Counted from the stretch's first letter, positions 27,651-46,095 are shown. The stretch is 64,000 nt of DNA from Lapillicoccus jejuensis (GCF_006715055.1 NZ_VFMN01000001.1:4402001-4466000), one strand, 5' to 3'. Numbers and translations: made by a program. Notes: a model not told the origin generated them from the letters alone.

Positions 27651-28762
27651 GCGCGCTCGTCCTCGGCGCGCGCGGACGTGGGCTCCTCACCCTGCCCGTC
27701 CGGCTGCTCGTCCTCCGGCTCGTCGAGCAGGTCCGTCGAGACGACGCCGTCGAGCTCCTCGAGTCGCTCGGCCGCGTCGGTCTCCCCGTCGTCGTCCGCG
27801 TCGACCGCCCGTGCGAACGCCTCACGCGCCTGGTCGGCGCGGCCGACCGCGAGGAGGGCCTCGGCGTGCGCGTAGGCGAGCCGCGCGGTCCACGGGTGAC
27901 GACCCCGCGCCGTCAGCTCGGGGACGCGCAGCCCGGCGAGGGCGGCCTCGGGCTGGCCGAGGTCGCGACGGATCCCGGAGACGACGATGGCCAGCTCCAC
28001 CCGCTCGTCCCGACCGAGGGTCTTCGCCTCCGGCGAGCCGGCCAGCTCGAGCGCCTTCTCGTAGCGACCGAGGGCGCGCTCGGAGTCGACCATGAGCGGC
28101 AGCAGGTGCGAGGAGCCGGACAGCCGGCGGACGGTGCGGAACTCGGCCAACGCCTTGGTCCAGTCCCCCAGCCGATAGCAGACGAGCCCCATGGCCTCAC
28201 GGGCGGCGGGGACGCGTCCGGCCCGGCGGACCGCGGTCTGGGCGTGGAGCATCGCCGTGTCCGGGTCCTCGTCGAGCAGCAGGGCGACCATGACGAGGTG
28301 CTGCGCGACGCCCTCGGCGTTCTCCTTGCTGAGGGTCCGCAGCTGGGTCCACACCCCGCGGTCGAGCTCCTTCCCGGTCACGCCCTCGGAGATCGCCGGC
28401 TCGGGGACGCGCGGCGCGCGAGCGGGACCGCGGTCGTCGTCACGGCGCGGCCGACCGACACCGCCCCGGGGCGGCCGACCGTCCCGCGCCGGACGCTCGC
28501 CCCGGTCCGGCCGGTCCCCGCGGTCCGGTCGTCCACGGAAGTCGGGGCGGCCCTCACGGGCGTCGCCGCCTGGACGGCCGGCGCCACCGGGGCGTCCCGC
28601 GCCACCGGCTCGACCGGGACCACCGGGTCGTCCCGAACCGCCCGCCCGACCGGGACCACCCGGGCGGCCACCGCCCGAACGACCCGCGCCCCCGGATCGC
28701 GGCCCCTGGGGTCCGCGCGACCCACCCCGTCCGCTCGACCCCGCCGCGTCTCCCGTGCTCAT
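27647..28762 (-). CDS. TPR protein with Gly/Arg/Pro-rich disordered N terminus
   Basis: A 371-aa protein from ATG 28762 (a GAGGA motif lies 9 bases upstream; an in-frame GTG at 28816 would add 18 residues). Residues 1-120 are low complexity, with repeats such as [10 protein letters not shown] and GGPGR and then RPDRGDRPDRGERP, and are likely unfolded and RNA- or protein-binding. Residues about 125-330 contain helix pairs of tetratricopeptide type (RAGRVPAAREAMGLVCYRLG, then KALAEFRTVRRLSG and RYEKALELAG). The last 40 residues are acidic. It is probably a scaffold; no enzyme domain is visible. It is coupled to the HAD gene. Confidence 0.8.
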   Translation of the reverse strand: MSTGDAAGSSGRGGSRGPQGPRSGGAGRSGGGRPGGPGRAGGSGRPGGPGRAGGAGRPGGAGRPGGDAREGRPDFRGRPDRGDRPDRGERPARDGRPPRGGVGRPRRDDDRGPARAPRVPEPAISEGVTGKELDRGVWTQLRTLSKENAEGVAQHLVMVALLLDEDPDTAMLHAQTAVRRAGRVPAAREAMGLVCYRLGDWTKALAEFRTVRRLSGSSHLLPLMVDSERALGRYEKALELAGSPEAKTLGRDERVELAIVVSGIRRDLGQPEAALAGLRVPELTARGRHPWTARLAYAHAEALLAVGRADQAREAFARAVDADDDGETDAAERLEELDGVVSTDLLDEPEDEQPDGQGEEPTSARAEDERA

Positions 28763-28828
28763 GCCTGCTCGTCCTCGTTCGTCGTCCTGGTGGTGCCGGC
28801 CGTCGGTCCGCGCCACGCACTCGCGACG

Positions 28829-28834
28829 ATCCTA
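28829..28834 (-). promoter_or_regulatory. Candidate -10 element (TAGGAT) of the TPR-HAD unit
   Basis: TAGGAT lies 12 bases before GTG 28816 and 66 bases before ATG 28762, directly downstream of the rRNA operon hairpin. Confidence 0.35.
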
Positions 28835-28847
28835 GGGTCCGGACATG

Positions 28848-28892
28848 CGAAAGCGCCTCGCCGGGGCTGACCGCCCTGGCGAGGCGCTTTCG
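28848..28892 (-). terminator. Terminator hairpin of the rRNA operon
   Basis: A perfect 15-bp inverted repeat (CGAAAGCGCCTCGCC at 28848-28862 and its complement at 28878-28892) with a 15-base loop, 11 bases after 5S. It lacks a clear T-run, as is common for high-GC actinobacterial rrn terminators. Confidence 0.75.
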
Positions 28893-28903
28893 TGAATGGT
28901 TGT

Positions 28904-29020
28904 CCGGCTGCGTCCTACTCTCCCACACCGTCACCAGTGCAGTACCATCGGCGCTGAAGGGCTTAGCTTCCGGGTTCGGAATGGGACCGGGCGTTTCCCC
29001 TTCGCTATGACAGCCGTAAC
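28904..29020 (-). rRNA. rrf: 5S ribosomal RNA
   Basis: About 117 nt, read on the minus strand from GTTACGGCTGTCATAGC to GAGTAGGACGCAGCCGG. It includes the conserved CCATTCCGAACCCGGAAGCT and GGTGACGGTGTGGGAGAG segments. Ends are placed by similarity and may shift by a few bases. Confidence 0.95.
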
Positions 29021-29078
29021 TCTATGGAGATATCGCAGGCACCCGCGGCACGCCGGTCTGGGCGTTGGGGTGTCCCGA

Positions 29079-29112
29079 CCGTATCTCGGGAACTCGACAG
29101 TGGACGCGGGCA
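29079..29112 (-). other. 3' half of the 23S processing stem
   Basis: This 34-base segment between 23S and 5S is complementary (29 of 34 positions) to 32374-32407 in the 16S-23S spacer. In the precursor RNA the two halves would pair and bring both 23S ends together, as RNase III-type processing stems do. Confidence 0.7.
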
Positions 29113-29150
29113 GCCACACCTTGACGGTGATCAAGGAGATGTGTGGTGGT

Positions 29151-34332
<5,182 letters not shown>

Positions 34333-34619
34333 TGTTTTTCGCCCCCACCAACCACCAAAGGGCCGGCGAGGAAAACTCAACCCCGAAGGGCTAAATCACT
34401 AGCTGAACACAAACGACTAGCTCTCAAAAACTAGATCGATCGTTGTCAACCAAAGGAATCTCCCCCGACACCATCCACGCCAGCCCATATGACCGACATA
34501 CGACAGCACCGAGACGAGGTAAAACTTGGCATCGATTACTGACACGCTGTTGAGTTCTCAAGAATCGGACGCTCACCACCACCCCACCCTGCGGGCGAGG
34601 CTGCCGGGGCAACCCTCAC

Positions 34620-34649
34620 AACTTACTCGGCCGGACCGGTCCGGGTCAA
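34620..34649 (-). promoter_or_regulatory. Candidate proximal rrn promoter
   Basis: TTGACC (34644-34649), an 18-base spacer, then TAAGTT (34620-34625) on the minus strand. The predicted start lies about 50 bases before the TTGAGAACTC leader box, a typical arrangement for actinobacterial rrn promoters. Confidence 0.5.
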
Positions 34650-34877
34650 ACCCGCGGGCCGCCGTCTTCGGCGTCCCAGCAGGCCCTCCTCGGGCCCCTC
34701 GGCGCTCCCTCACCGTAGCAGGCTTTCGGCCTGCCCCCGTCCGCCCTGGGGCGGGCCCGGTCGACCTGGCGGACCAGATCCTCCGAGCGAGGGGCCAACC
34801 CGCGGGACCGGCCTCCGTCGGGGGGCTCGCGCCCACCTCGTCGGTGTCCGTTCCTCCCTCTCGGGCTGACGTCCAGA

Positions 34878-34907
34878 ACAGTAGACGGGCTCGGGCCGAC
34901 AACACAA
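34878..34907 (-). promoter_or_regulatory. Candidate distal rrn promoter
   Basis: TTGTGT (34902-34907), an 18-base spacer, then TACTGT (34878-34883). Tandem promoters are common upstream of rRNA operons. Confidence 0.4.
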
Positions 34908-34985
34908 ATCCGTGGTCCCGCGAGGGCGCCGTACGGCCCCGTTCTCGTTGTGAGGCAACGGGGATCTGGCCCTACGGAGGGCGAC

Positions 34986-36245
34986 TCAGGCCCGTCGGGC
35001 CGCCGCCATCGCCTTGCGGCCGCGCTTGAGCACGGCCACCCGACCGTGCAGGAAGTCCCCCTCGGCGAGCACCTGCTCGGGGTCGGTCACCTTGGCGTTG
35101 TTGAGCGAGGCCCCGCCGTCGCCGATGGCCCGACGGGCCGCGTTGCGCGACTCGACGAGCCCCGTGGCCACCAGCGCGTCGACCACGCTCGTGCCCACCG
35201 GGACCTCGGCGCCCGGCAGCTCGGCCGTCGCGTCCCCGAGGGTCGCCCCGTCGAGGCCGGCGAGGTCGCCCTTGCCGAACAGCGCCTCCGAGGCCGCCTG
35301 CACGGCGGCGCACGCCTCGGCGCCGTGGACGAGGGTCGTGATGTCGGCGGCCAGGGTCCGCTGCGCCTCCCGGCGGAACGGCTCGTCGGCCACCGCCCGC
35401 TCGAGCCGCGCGATGTCCTCCTCGTCGCGGTCGGTGAAGACCTTGAGCAGGCGGACCACCGAGGCGTCCTCGATGTTGAGGAAGTACTGGAAGAACGCGT
35501 AGGGCGAGGTCATGTCCGCCGACAGCCAGACCGCGTTGCCCTCGCTCTTGCCGAACTTCACCCCCGACGAGTCCTCGAGCAGCGGCGTCGACAGCGCGTG
35601 GACGGTCACCCCCTCCGCCCGGTGGACGAGGTCCACCCCCGCGGTGATGTTGCCCCACTGGTCGCTGCCGCCCGTCTGCAGCGTGCAACCGTGCGCGCGG
35701 TACAGCTCGAGGTAGTCCAGCGCCTGCAGGAGCTGGTAGCTGAACTCCGTGTACGAGATCCCCTGCTCGCTGGCCAGCCGCGTCGCGACGGCGTCCTTCT
35801 TGACCATCTGGTTGACGCGGAAGTGTTTTCCCACGTCACGGAGGAAGTCGATGGCCGACATGGGCGCCGTCCAGTCGAGGTTGTCGACCAGCAGCGCGGG
35901 GTTGTCCCCGTCGAAGACCAGGAAGGGCCGGACCAGGGCCGTGATCCGCGCGACGTTGTCGGCGGTCTGCTCCTTGGTCTTGAGGATCCGCTCGCTCGTC
36001 GGTCTCGGGTCGCCGATGAGACCGGTCGACCCGCCCACCAGGCAGATGACCCGGTGCCCGGCCCGCTGGAAGTGCCGCATCACGACGAGCTGCACGAGGT
36101 TGCCGAAGTGGAGCGACGGGGCCGTCGGGTCGAAGCCGCAGTACATCGTCACCGGTCCGTCGGCGAGGGCCTGTCGCAGGGCGGTCTCGTCGGTGGACTG
36201 CGCCACCAGACCCCGCCACTGCAGCTCGTCGAGGACTGTGCTCAC
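34986..36245 (-). CDS. tyrS: Tyrosine--tRNA ligase
   Basis: A 419-aa class I synthetase that charges tRNA(Tyr). The HIGH motif appears as PSLHFGNLVQL (about residue 44). The tyrosine pocket is in YTEFSYQLLQALDYLELYR and TLQTGGSDQWGNITAG, the KMSKS loop is KFGKSEGNAVWL (about residue 230), and an S4 RNA-binding domain forms the C terminus (SRNAARRAIGDGGASLNNAK, then VLKRGRKAMAA). The start is GTG 36245. It lies downstream of the glycosylase gene by 84 bases on the same strand and just upstream of the rRNA operon. Confidence 0.96.
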   Translation of the reverse strand: MSTVLDELQWRGLVAQSTDETALRQALADGPVTMYCGFDPTAPSLHFGNLVQLVVMRHFQRAGHRVICLVGGSTGLIGDPRPTSERILKTKEQTADNVARITALVRPFLVFDGDNPALLVDNLDWTAPMSAIDFLRDVGKHFRVNQMVKKDAVATRLASEQGISYTEFSYQLLQALDYLELYRAHGCTLQTGGSDQWGNITAGVDLVHRAEGVTVHALSTPLLEDSSGVKFGKSEGNAVWLSADMTSPYAFFQYFLNIEDASVVRLLKVFTDRDEEDIARLERAVADEPFRREAQRTLAADITTLVHGAEACAAVQAASEALFGKGDLAGLDGATLGDATAELPGAEVPVGTSVVDALVATGLVESRNAARRAIGDGGASLNNAKVTDPEQVLAEGDFLHGRVAVLKRGRKAMAAARRA

Positions 36246-36329
36246 GACCGGTCGCTCCGTTCCGTCGTCGGTGGTCCGCCGGGGCCCGCTCCGGGCCCGG
36301 TCGGGGCGTCGTACGGGGACCAGCCTGCC

Positions 36330-36958
36330 CTACGCGCCCGGGCGAGGAGCACGGGGTTTCGCCGGTCGGTACGGCGACACGGTGGGTTCGCCGTCCAGCC
36401 ACCACCGCCAGGGGTAGCGGTCGGCGTCGCCGCCCTCCCCCGCGACACCGACCCGCGGGCCGGAGCGCCACCGGGCGGGGTCGACGGGCTCGGCCGGTGC
36501 GCGCAGCACGACCGGCGAGCCGGGCGCCGTGGTGTCGAGCCCGGACAGGGCCCCGTCGACGCCCAGGGTGGTGGCCAGCCGGGCCGGACCCCGGCACCAG
36601 TCGCGGGGGCGGACCCCGGGGCGCCGTACGGCGGCGGTGTCGTGGCCCGCGACCACCTCACCGGCGCGCAGCAGCACCGCCTGGGCGGTGCCCTCGCGGC
36701 CGGTGACGACGTTGACGCACCAGTGCATGCCGTAGGTGAAGTAGACGTAGAGCAGACCGCCCGCACCGAACATCGGCGCGGTCCGCGGTGTCCGCCCGCG
36801 GTAGGCGTGCGAGCCGGGGTCCACCGCCCCGCTGTAGGCCTCGACCTCGGTGAGCCGCACGGTCACCCCGGCGTGGGTCAGCGTCGCCCCCAGCAGCGCC
36901 GGCGCGACGTCGTGGACGTCGCGCCCCAGGGCCCGGCGCCCCAGCCGGCGACCGGGCA

Positions 36959-36959
<1 letters not shown>
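36330..36959 (-). CDS. DNA-3-methyladenine glycosylase (AAG/MPG family)
   Basis: A 209-aa base-excision repair enzyme that removes alkylated purines. Diagnostic segments are LTEVEAYSGAVDPGSHAYRG with the catalytic-region Glu, then APMFGAGGLLYVYFTYGMHW and CVNVVTGREGTAQAVLLRAG. DWCRGPARLATTLGVD follows, and GPRVGVAGEGGDADRYPW lies near the C terminus. The ATG at 36959 shares one base with the argH stop (TGATG), so it is translationally coupled to arginine synthesis. This pairing of unrelated functions is common in actinobacteria. Confidence 0.92.
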
Positions 36960-38464
<1,505 letters not shown>

Positions 38465-38950
38465 TCAGTCGCCGGCGAGGTCGAGCAGCCGACGGGCGAC
38501 CGCCTCGGCGGCCGCCGCCGAGGGGGTGACGACGAGGATGGTGTCGTCCCCCGCGAGCGTGCCGACGACGTCCGGGAGCTGGGACTGGTCGAGGCTGCTG
38601 GCCAGGTAGTTCGCCGCGCCGGGCGGGGTCCGGATGAGCACCTGGTTGGCGCACGGCTGGGCGCTGACGAGCAGCTCCTCCAGCGCGCGGCGCAGGCGGG
38701 CGGGCAGGTCGGCGTCCGCGCCGCCGGCGGGCAGCGTGCCGTCGGGGCCGGGGACGGCGTAGACCAGCGCGCGCCCGCGGCGGACGCGGACCGCGCCGAG
38801 CTCGACGAGGTCGCGCGACAGCGTGGCCTGGGTGACGTCGACGCCCTCCCCCGCCAGCAGGGTGAGCAGCTCGCCCTGCGAGCGCACCTCGTGCCGGGCG
38901 AGCAGGTCGAGGACCCGGGTCTGCCGGGCCGTGCGGGCCGACGGGCTCAC
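38465..38950 (-). CDS. argR: Arginine repressor
   Basis: A 161-aa regulator. Residues 8-75 form a winged helix-turn-helix ([20 protein letters not shown], then [20 protein letters not shown]). Residues 85-155 form the arginine-binding oligomerisation domain with [17 protein letters not shown]; its Gly-Asp-Asp motif contacts arginine. With arginine it represses arg genes by binding ARG boxes. It is embedded in the operon it should control, 10 bases after argD, so it is autoregulated if the argC promoter is the target. Confidence 0.95.
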   Translation of the reverse strand: MSPSARTARQTRVLDLLARHEVRSQGELLTLLAGEGVDVTQATLSRDLVELGAVRVRRGRALVYAVPGPDGTLPAGGADADLPARLRRALEELLVSAQPCANQVLIRTPPGAANYLASSLDQSQLPDVVGTLAGDDTILVVTPSAAAAEAVARRLLDLAGD

Positions 38951-38960
38951 GAGGACGTGC

Positions 38961-40178
38961 TCACGAGGCCGGGGAGGACGGCGGGACCGCGGCGTCGAGG
39001 ACGCCGGGCAGCGCCGCCAGGAAGCTCTCGACCTCGGCCGGACCGAGCACGAGCGGCGGAGCCAGGCGCAGCGCGTCGGGTGCGACCGCGTTGACGAGGA
39101 AGCCGGCCTCCCGGGCGACCGTCATCGCCGAGGCGGCGACCGGCTCGGTGAGGGTGATCGCGAGCAGCAGGCCCCGGCCGCGGACCCCGGCGACCCGCGG
39201 GTGGCCGAGCGCGAGGACGCCCTCGGTCAGGGCGCGGCCCATCGCGGCGGCGTTCTCGAGCAGCCCGTCGGACTCGACGGTGCGGATCGTCGCCAGGCCG
39301 GCCGCGCAGGCGAGCGGGTTGCCACCGAAGGTCGAGCCGTGCTGGCCGCCCTGGAGCAGCCCGGTCACGTGCGGGCCGTAGGTGACGAGGGCCCCGACGG
39401 GGACGCCGCCGGCCAGGCCCTTGGCGAGGGTGACGGCGTCGGGCACGACGTCGGTGGCGTGGTGCGCGAGCCAGTGCCCGGTGCGGCCCATCCCGCACTG
39501 GATCTCGTCGAGGACGAGCAGCGCGCCCGCGTCGCGGGTCAGCTCCCGGGCGAGGCGCAGGTAGTCCTCGTCGAGGACGATGACCCCGGCTTCGCCCTGG
39601 ATCGGCTCCAGCAGGACGGCGGCGAGGTCGTCACCGGCCTCGGCGACGGCCGCGCGCAGGGCGTCGGGGTCGCCGTACGGGACGTGGGAGACGCCGGGGA
39701 CGAGCGGCTCGAAGGGCTCGCGGTAGGCCGGCTTCCAGGTGAGCGACAGCGCGCCCATCGTGCGGCCGTGGAAGGCGTGCTCCATGGCGATGACCCGGTG
39801 GCGACCGGTGCGCCGGGTGAGCTTGAGCGCGGCCTCGATGGCCTCGGCCCCGCTGTTGGCGAAGAAGACGCCGGAGCCCTCCGGGGCCCGGCAGACCCGC
39901 AGCAGCGCCTCGGCGAGCTCGACCTGCGGGCGCGAGGCGAAGAAGTTCGAGATGTGCATGACCTGCGAGACCTGCTTGGTGATCGCCTCGACGATGGCCG
40001 GGTGGCCGTGGCCGAGGGTGTTGACGGCGATGCCGCCGAGCAGGTCGAGGTAGCGCTTGCCGTCGACGTCGACGACGTAGCAGCCGTCACCGTGGTCGAG
40101 CACCGTCTGCGGCACGCCGAAGACGGGGACCAGCGCGGCTCGGTAGCGCTCGAGGAGCTCGTCGGTGTGGGTGGTCAC
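38961..40178 (-). CDS. argD: Acetylornithine aminotransferase
   Basis: A 405-aa PLP-dependent class III aminotransferase of arginine synthesis. Seen: [74 protein letters not shown] with the Asp binding the cofactor ring, and the Schiff-base Lys in [20 protein letters not shown] 40178 overlaps the argB stop as GTGA; a longer frame starting at 40346 is inside argB. In relatives argF directly follows; here argR does. Confidence 0.95.
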   Translation of the reverse strand: MTTHTDELLERYRAALVPVFGVPQTVLDHGDGCYVVDVDGKRYLDLLGGIAVNTLGHGHPAIVEAITKQVSQVMHISNFFASRPQVELAEALLRVCRAPEGSGVFFANSGAEAIEAALKLTRRTGRHRVIAMEHAFHGRTMGALSLTWKPAYREPFEPLVPGVSHVPYGDPDALRAAVAEAGDDLAAVLLEPIQGEAGVIVLDEDYLRLARELTRDAGALLVLDEIQCGMGRTGHWLAHHATDVVPDAVTLAKGLAGGVPVGALVTYGPHVTGLLQGGQHGSTFGGNPLACAAGLATIRTVESDGLLENAAAMGRALTEGVLALGHPRVAGVRGRGLLLAITLTEPVAASAMTVAREAGFLVNAVAPDALRLAPPLVLGPAEVESFLAALPGVLDAAVPPSSPAS

Positions 40179-41146
40179 GCGGTCACCTCGCTGCTGGTCG
40201 GGCTGGTGTGTGGGCTGGTGTGTGGGTCGGGCAGGACCATCGTGCCGATGCCCTCGTCGGTGAAGACCTCGAGCAGGATCGAGTGCGGTCGGCGGCCGTC
40301 GACGACGTGGGCCTGCGGGACGCCGCCGCGGACGGCGCGCACGCACGCCTCGAGCTTCGGCACCATGCCGCTGTCGACGCGGCGCAGCAGCTCCTCGGCC
40401 TGCGAGACCGGCAGCTGGCTCAGCAGCGAGTCGGGGTCGGGCCAGTCGGCGTAGACGCCCTCGACGTCGGTGAGGACGACGAGCTTGCGGGCCCCGAGCG
40501 CGACGGCGAGCGCCGAGGCCGCGGTGTCGGCGTTGACGTTGAGGACCTGGCCCTCGGTGTCGAGGTCGGGGGCGACGGTCGAGACGACGGGGATCCGCCC
40601 GGCGGCGAGGATGTCGAGGACCGCTTCCGGGTTGACCTCTTCCACGTCACCGACCAGACCGATGTCGTGCTCGGTGCCGTCGGCGTCGACGTGCTGGCGG
40701 ATGCGGGCGCCGAGCAGGCCACCGTCCTCCCCCGACAGCCCGACCGCGATGGGTCCGTGCTGGTTGAGCAGACCGACGAGCTCGCGGCCGACCTGGCCGG
40801 TGAGGACCATCCGGACGACCTCCATCACCTCGGGGGTCGTCACCCGCAATCCACCGCGGAACTCGCTGTCGAGGCCGAGCCGGTCGAGCATCCCCTTGAT
40901 CTGCGGTCCGCCGCCGTGGACGACGACGGGTCGCAGGCCGGCGTACCGCAGGAAGGCGACGTCCTGGGCGAAGGCGAGCTTGAGGGCGTCGTCCGTCATC
41001 GCGTTGCCGCCGTACTTGACGACGACGAGCGCGCCGCGGAACTCCTGCAGCCAGGGCAGGGCCTCGACGAGGGTCAGCGCCTTGCTCGCGGCGACGCGCA
41101 GGGCGGCGGCGTCGATGACGCCGCGCAGGGTGGGGGTGGTGCTCAT
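40175..41146 (-). CDS. argB: Acetylglutamate kinase
   Basis: A 323-aa enzyme that phosphorylates N-acetylglutamate, normally the arginine-inhibited step. ATP- and substrate-binding motifs are [55 protein letters not shown], and [20 protein letters not shown]. The N-terminal helix ([20 protein letters not shown]) is the extension typical of arginine-sensitive hexameric enzymes, so feedback inhibition is likely. It follows argJ by 13 bases. Confidence 0.96.
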   Translation of the reverse strand: MSTTPTLRGVIDAAALRVAASKALTLVEALPWLQEFRGALVVVKYGGNAMTDDALKLAFAQDVAFLRYAGLRPVVVHGGGPQIKGMLDRLGLDSEFRGGLRVTTPEVMEVVRMVLTGQVGRELVGLLNQHGPIAVGLSGEDGGLLGARIRQHVDADGTEHDIGLVGDVEEVNPEAVLDILAAGRIPVVSTVAPDLDTEGQVLNVNADTAASALAVALGARKLVVLTDVEGVYADWPDPDSLLSQLPVSQAEELLRRVDSGMVPKLEACVRAVRGGVPQAHVVDGRRPHSILLEVFTDEGIGTMVLPDPHTSPHTSPTSSEVTA

Positions 41147-41159
41147 GCTCTGGTCCCGA

Positions 41160-43423
<2,264 letters not shown>

Positions 43424-43444
43424 TTATGCAGTCACGACCCTGTC

Positions 43445-43535
43445 GGACATTATCGGGTCGCCCGAGAAGGTCAGGCTCTGCCGGAGAACGGTTGTCCGGC
43501 AGAGCCTGACATTATCGGGTCGCCCGATAATGTCC
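43445..43535. repeat. 91-bp near-perfect palindrome between pheT and argC
   Basis: Two 41-base arms (43445-43485 and 43495-43535; 36 of 41 match) around a 9-base loop. Each outer arm contains its own small palindrome, ATTATCGGG against CCCGATAAT, perfect in one arm and degenerate in the other. It lies 10 bases after the pheT stop and can act as a strong terminator before the arg promoter, or be a REP-like mobile repeat. Confidence 0.75.
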
Positions 43536-43545
43536 GGAGCCCTCC

Positions 43546-46095
43546 TCAGCGCTGGGTGGCGCCGGTGCGGGTGGCGGCGGAGGCGACGGCGGCGTCGCGG
43601 AAGCCGTTGACCTCCTCGGTGGTCAGGGTGCGGTCGCGGGCGCGGAAGGCCATCCGGTAGGCGAGCGAGGTGCGGCCCTCCCCCACCTGCTCGCCGGTGT
43701 AGACGTCGAAGAGCTCCACCGACTCCAGGGCGTCGCCGGCGCCGGCGCGCAGGGCCCGCTCGACCTCGGCGGCCGGCACGCCGGCGTCGACGACGAGCGC
43801 GACGTCGGTGAGGGCGACCGGGTAGTCGGAGAACGGCACGAGCTGCGTCGTCGGCTCGCTCGCCGCGGTGAGGACGTCGACGTCGAGCTCGGCGGCGCAG
43901 GTGCGCGCCGGCAGGTCGAGGGCCGCGCAGACCTTCGGGTGCAGCTCGCCGGCGTGGCCGACGAGCGTCCCGTCCGGCAGCGTGAGCCGCGCGCAGCGGC
44001 CCGGGTGCCACGGTGCGTGCTCCCGGTCGGCGTCGACGACGAGCTCGACCGCGAGGGCGTGCGCGACGGCGCGCGCCGCGTCGACGAGGTCGGACCAGTC
44101 GACCGGCCGGCCCGCGCCCCACCAGCCACCGCGGTCGGACTCGCCGGCGGCGAGGATCCCCACGTGCCGGGGCTGGCGCGGGACCGCCGCCTCGATCGCG
44201 GCGACCGTGGCGTCGTCCGGCCGGGCGTCGACCCCGGGCACGGGCGCCGGACGCGGACCGTCCGCCCCCGGCCGGGTGACGAGCCCGAGCTCGAAGAGCC
44301 CGACGTCGCGCCGGCCGCGGGAGACGTTGCGGCGCAGGGCGTCCAGCAGCGAGCCGATGACCATGGTGCGCATCAGCGGGGCCTCGTCGCTGAGCGGGTT
44401 CGCCACCCGGGTCGCGAAGCGCCGGTCGTCGCCCTCGGGCAGGCCGAGCTGGTCGGCGAGCCGGTCGGATACGAACGGGTAGGTCAGCACCTCGGTGAGA
44501 CCGCGACCGACCAGCGCCGTGGCGACGACGCGCCGGACCCGCTGGCCGTGGGTGAGGCCGCGGCCGTTCGTCGGGGTCGGCACCACCGACGGGATCTTCT
44601 CGTAGCCGTCCACCCGCGCGACCTCCTCGGCGTAGTCCGGCCCGTCGACGAGGTCGGGGCGCCACGACGGCGGGGTGACGTCGGCGGTCCCGTCGGCCTG
44701 CTCGACCACGGTGCAGCCGAGGTCGCGCAGGATCCCGACGACCCGCTCGGCCGGGTAGTCGACGCCGACGAGCCGGGACGGCAGCCCCAGGTCGAGCCGG
44801 TACGGCGCCGTCGCGGACGTCCGGTCGACGTCGGTCACCTCGGGTCCGGCGGTGCCGCCGCCGTGAGCGACGAGCAGGTCGACGACGAGCTGCGCCGCGA
44901 CCGGCGGCAGCTGCGGGTCGACGCCGCGCTCGAAGCGCTTGCTGGCCTCACTGACCAGCTTGTGGCGGCGTGCGGTCCGCGCCACCGTCACCGGGTCGAA
45001 GTGGGCGGCCTCGACGAGGACGTCCCGGGTCGCGTCCGAGATCTCCGACGACGCACCGCCCATGACGCCGGCGAGCCCCAGCGGGGTCTCCCCGCCGTCG
45101 GTGACGAGCAGGTCCTGCTCGTGCAGCGCGCGCTCCACCCCGTCGAGGGTGGTCAGCCGCTCCCCCGGCCGCGCCCGGCGCACCTGCACCGACCCGGACA
45201 GCGCACCGAGGTCGTAGGCGTGCAGCGGCTGCCCGGTGAGGAGCATGACGTAGTTCGTCACGTCGACGGCCAGCGAGATCGGGCGCATCCCCATCTGGGT
45301 GAGCCGCTTGGCCATCCACGGCGGCGTCGGCGCCTGCGGGTCGACGCCGCGGACGACGCGGGCGACGAACCGGTCGCACCCCTCGCGGCCGTCGATCGGC
45401 GCCCCGTCGTCGAGGACGACGTCGTACCCGTCCTCGGTGGCCGCCGGCACCGCGACGTCCGCCGGGTCCCGGAGGGCGCCGGCCGGCGAGCCCTGGCTGT
45501 GCCAGTACTCGCGAGCGAGACCGCGCAGCGAGAAGCAGTACCCGCGGTCCGGCGTGACGTTGACCTCGACGACCTCGTCGGCGAGGCCGAGCAGCGCGAT
45601 GGCGTCGTCGCCGGGCTGCACCGCGGCGGCGGCCTCCTCACCGAGGTAGCGCTGCAGCACGATGATCCCGGAGTGGTCCTCGCCGAGACCGAGCTCGTCC
45701 TCGGCGCAGATCATCCCGTTGGACACGTGGCCGTAGGTCTTGCGGGCGGCGATGGCGAACCCGCCGGGCAGCACCGCGCCGGGCAGCACGACGACGACGA
45801 GGTCGCCGACCTCGAAGTTGTGCGCGCCGCAGACGATCTCCTGGTGCTTGCCCTCGGACGCCATCTGCCCGTGCGGGCCGACGTCGACGGTGCACCAGCG
45901 GATGACCTTGCCGTTCTTCTGCGGCTCGTCGACGAAGCTCAGGACCCGGCCGACGACGAGCGGGCCGGTGATGTCGCCGCCGTGCAGGTCCTCCTCCTCG
46001 AGACCGACGGAGACGAACGACGCGGCGACGTCGCGGCCGGTGGCACCGGCGGGGACGTCGACGAGCTCGGAGAGCCAGGACAGGGGGGCGCGCAC
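43546..46095 (-). CDS. pheT: Phenylalanine--tRNA ligase beta subunit
   Basis: An 849-aa subunit of the (alpha-beta)2 enzyme. In order: an N-terminal EMAP-like tRNA-binding domain (residues 40-155, GPLVVGRVLSFVDEPQKNGK), the B3/B4 editing domain (about 210-385, with the RPISLAVDVTNYVMLLTGQP motif), the B5 DNA-binding-like domain (about 410-485), the catalytic-like core, and a C-terminal ferredoxin-fold anticodon domain ending in VEGRTSLAYRMAFRARDRTL-like sequence (seen as EGRTSLAYRMAF). It starts 1 base after the pheS stop, so the subunits are made together. Confidence 0.96.
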   Translation of the reverse strand: MRAPLSWLSELVDVPAGATGRDVAASFVSVGLEEEDLHGGDITGPLVVGRVLSFVDEPQKNGKVIRWCTVDVGPHGQMASEGKHQEIVCGAHNFEVGDLVVVVLPGAVLPGGFAIAARKTYGHVSNGMICAEDELGLGEDHSGIIVLQRYLGEEAAAAVQPGDDAIALLGLADEVVEVNVTPDRGYCFSLRGLAREYWHSQGSPAGALRDPADVAVPAATEDGYDVVLDDGAPIDGREGCDRFVARVVRGVDPQAPTPPWMAKRLTQMGMRPISLAVDVTNYVMLLTGQPLHAYDLGALSGSVQVRRARPGERLTTLDGVERALHEQDLLVTDGGETPLGLAGVMGGASSEISDATRDVLVEAAHFDPVTVARTARRHKLVSEASKRFERGVDPQLPPVAAQLVVDLLVAHGGGTAGPEVTDVDRTSATAPYRLDLGLPSRLVGVDYPAERVVGILRDLGCTVVEQADGTADVTPPSWRPDLVDGPDYAEEVARVDGYEKIPSVVPTPTNGRGLTHGQRVRRVVATALVGRGLTEVLTYPFVSDRLADQLGLPEGDDRRFATRVANPLSDEAPLMRTMVIGSLLDALRRNVSRGRRDVGLFELGLVTRPGADGPRPAPVPGVDARPDDATVAAIEAAVPRQPRHVGILAAGESDRGGWWGAGRPVDWSDLVDAARAVAHALAVELVVDADREHAPWHPGRCARLTLPDGTLVGHAGELHPKVCAALDLPARTCAAELDVDVLTAASEPTTQLVPFSDYPVALTDVALVVDAGVPAAEVERALRAGAGDALESVELFDVYTGEQVGEGRTSLAYRMAFRARDRTLTTEEVNGFRDAAVASAATRTGATQR

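Larger units (their letters stand above)
34333..34985 (-). promoter_or_regulatory. rRNA operon leader and promoter region
   Basis: About 650 non-coding bases between tyrS and 16S. The minus strand holds two candidate promoters (separate entries), the leader box TTGAGAACTCAACAGCGTG at 34,542-34,560 and several AT-rich stretches near 16S, including a small CTAG-armed hairpin near 34,415-34,435. The region also contains the tyrS 3' flank. No small gene is convincing. Confidence 0.7.
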
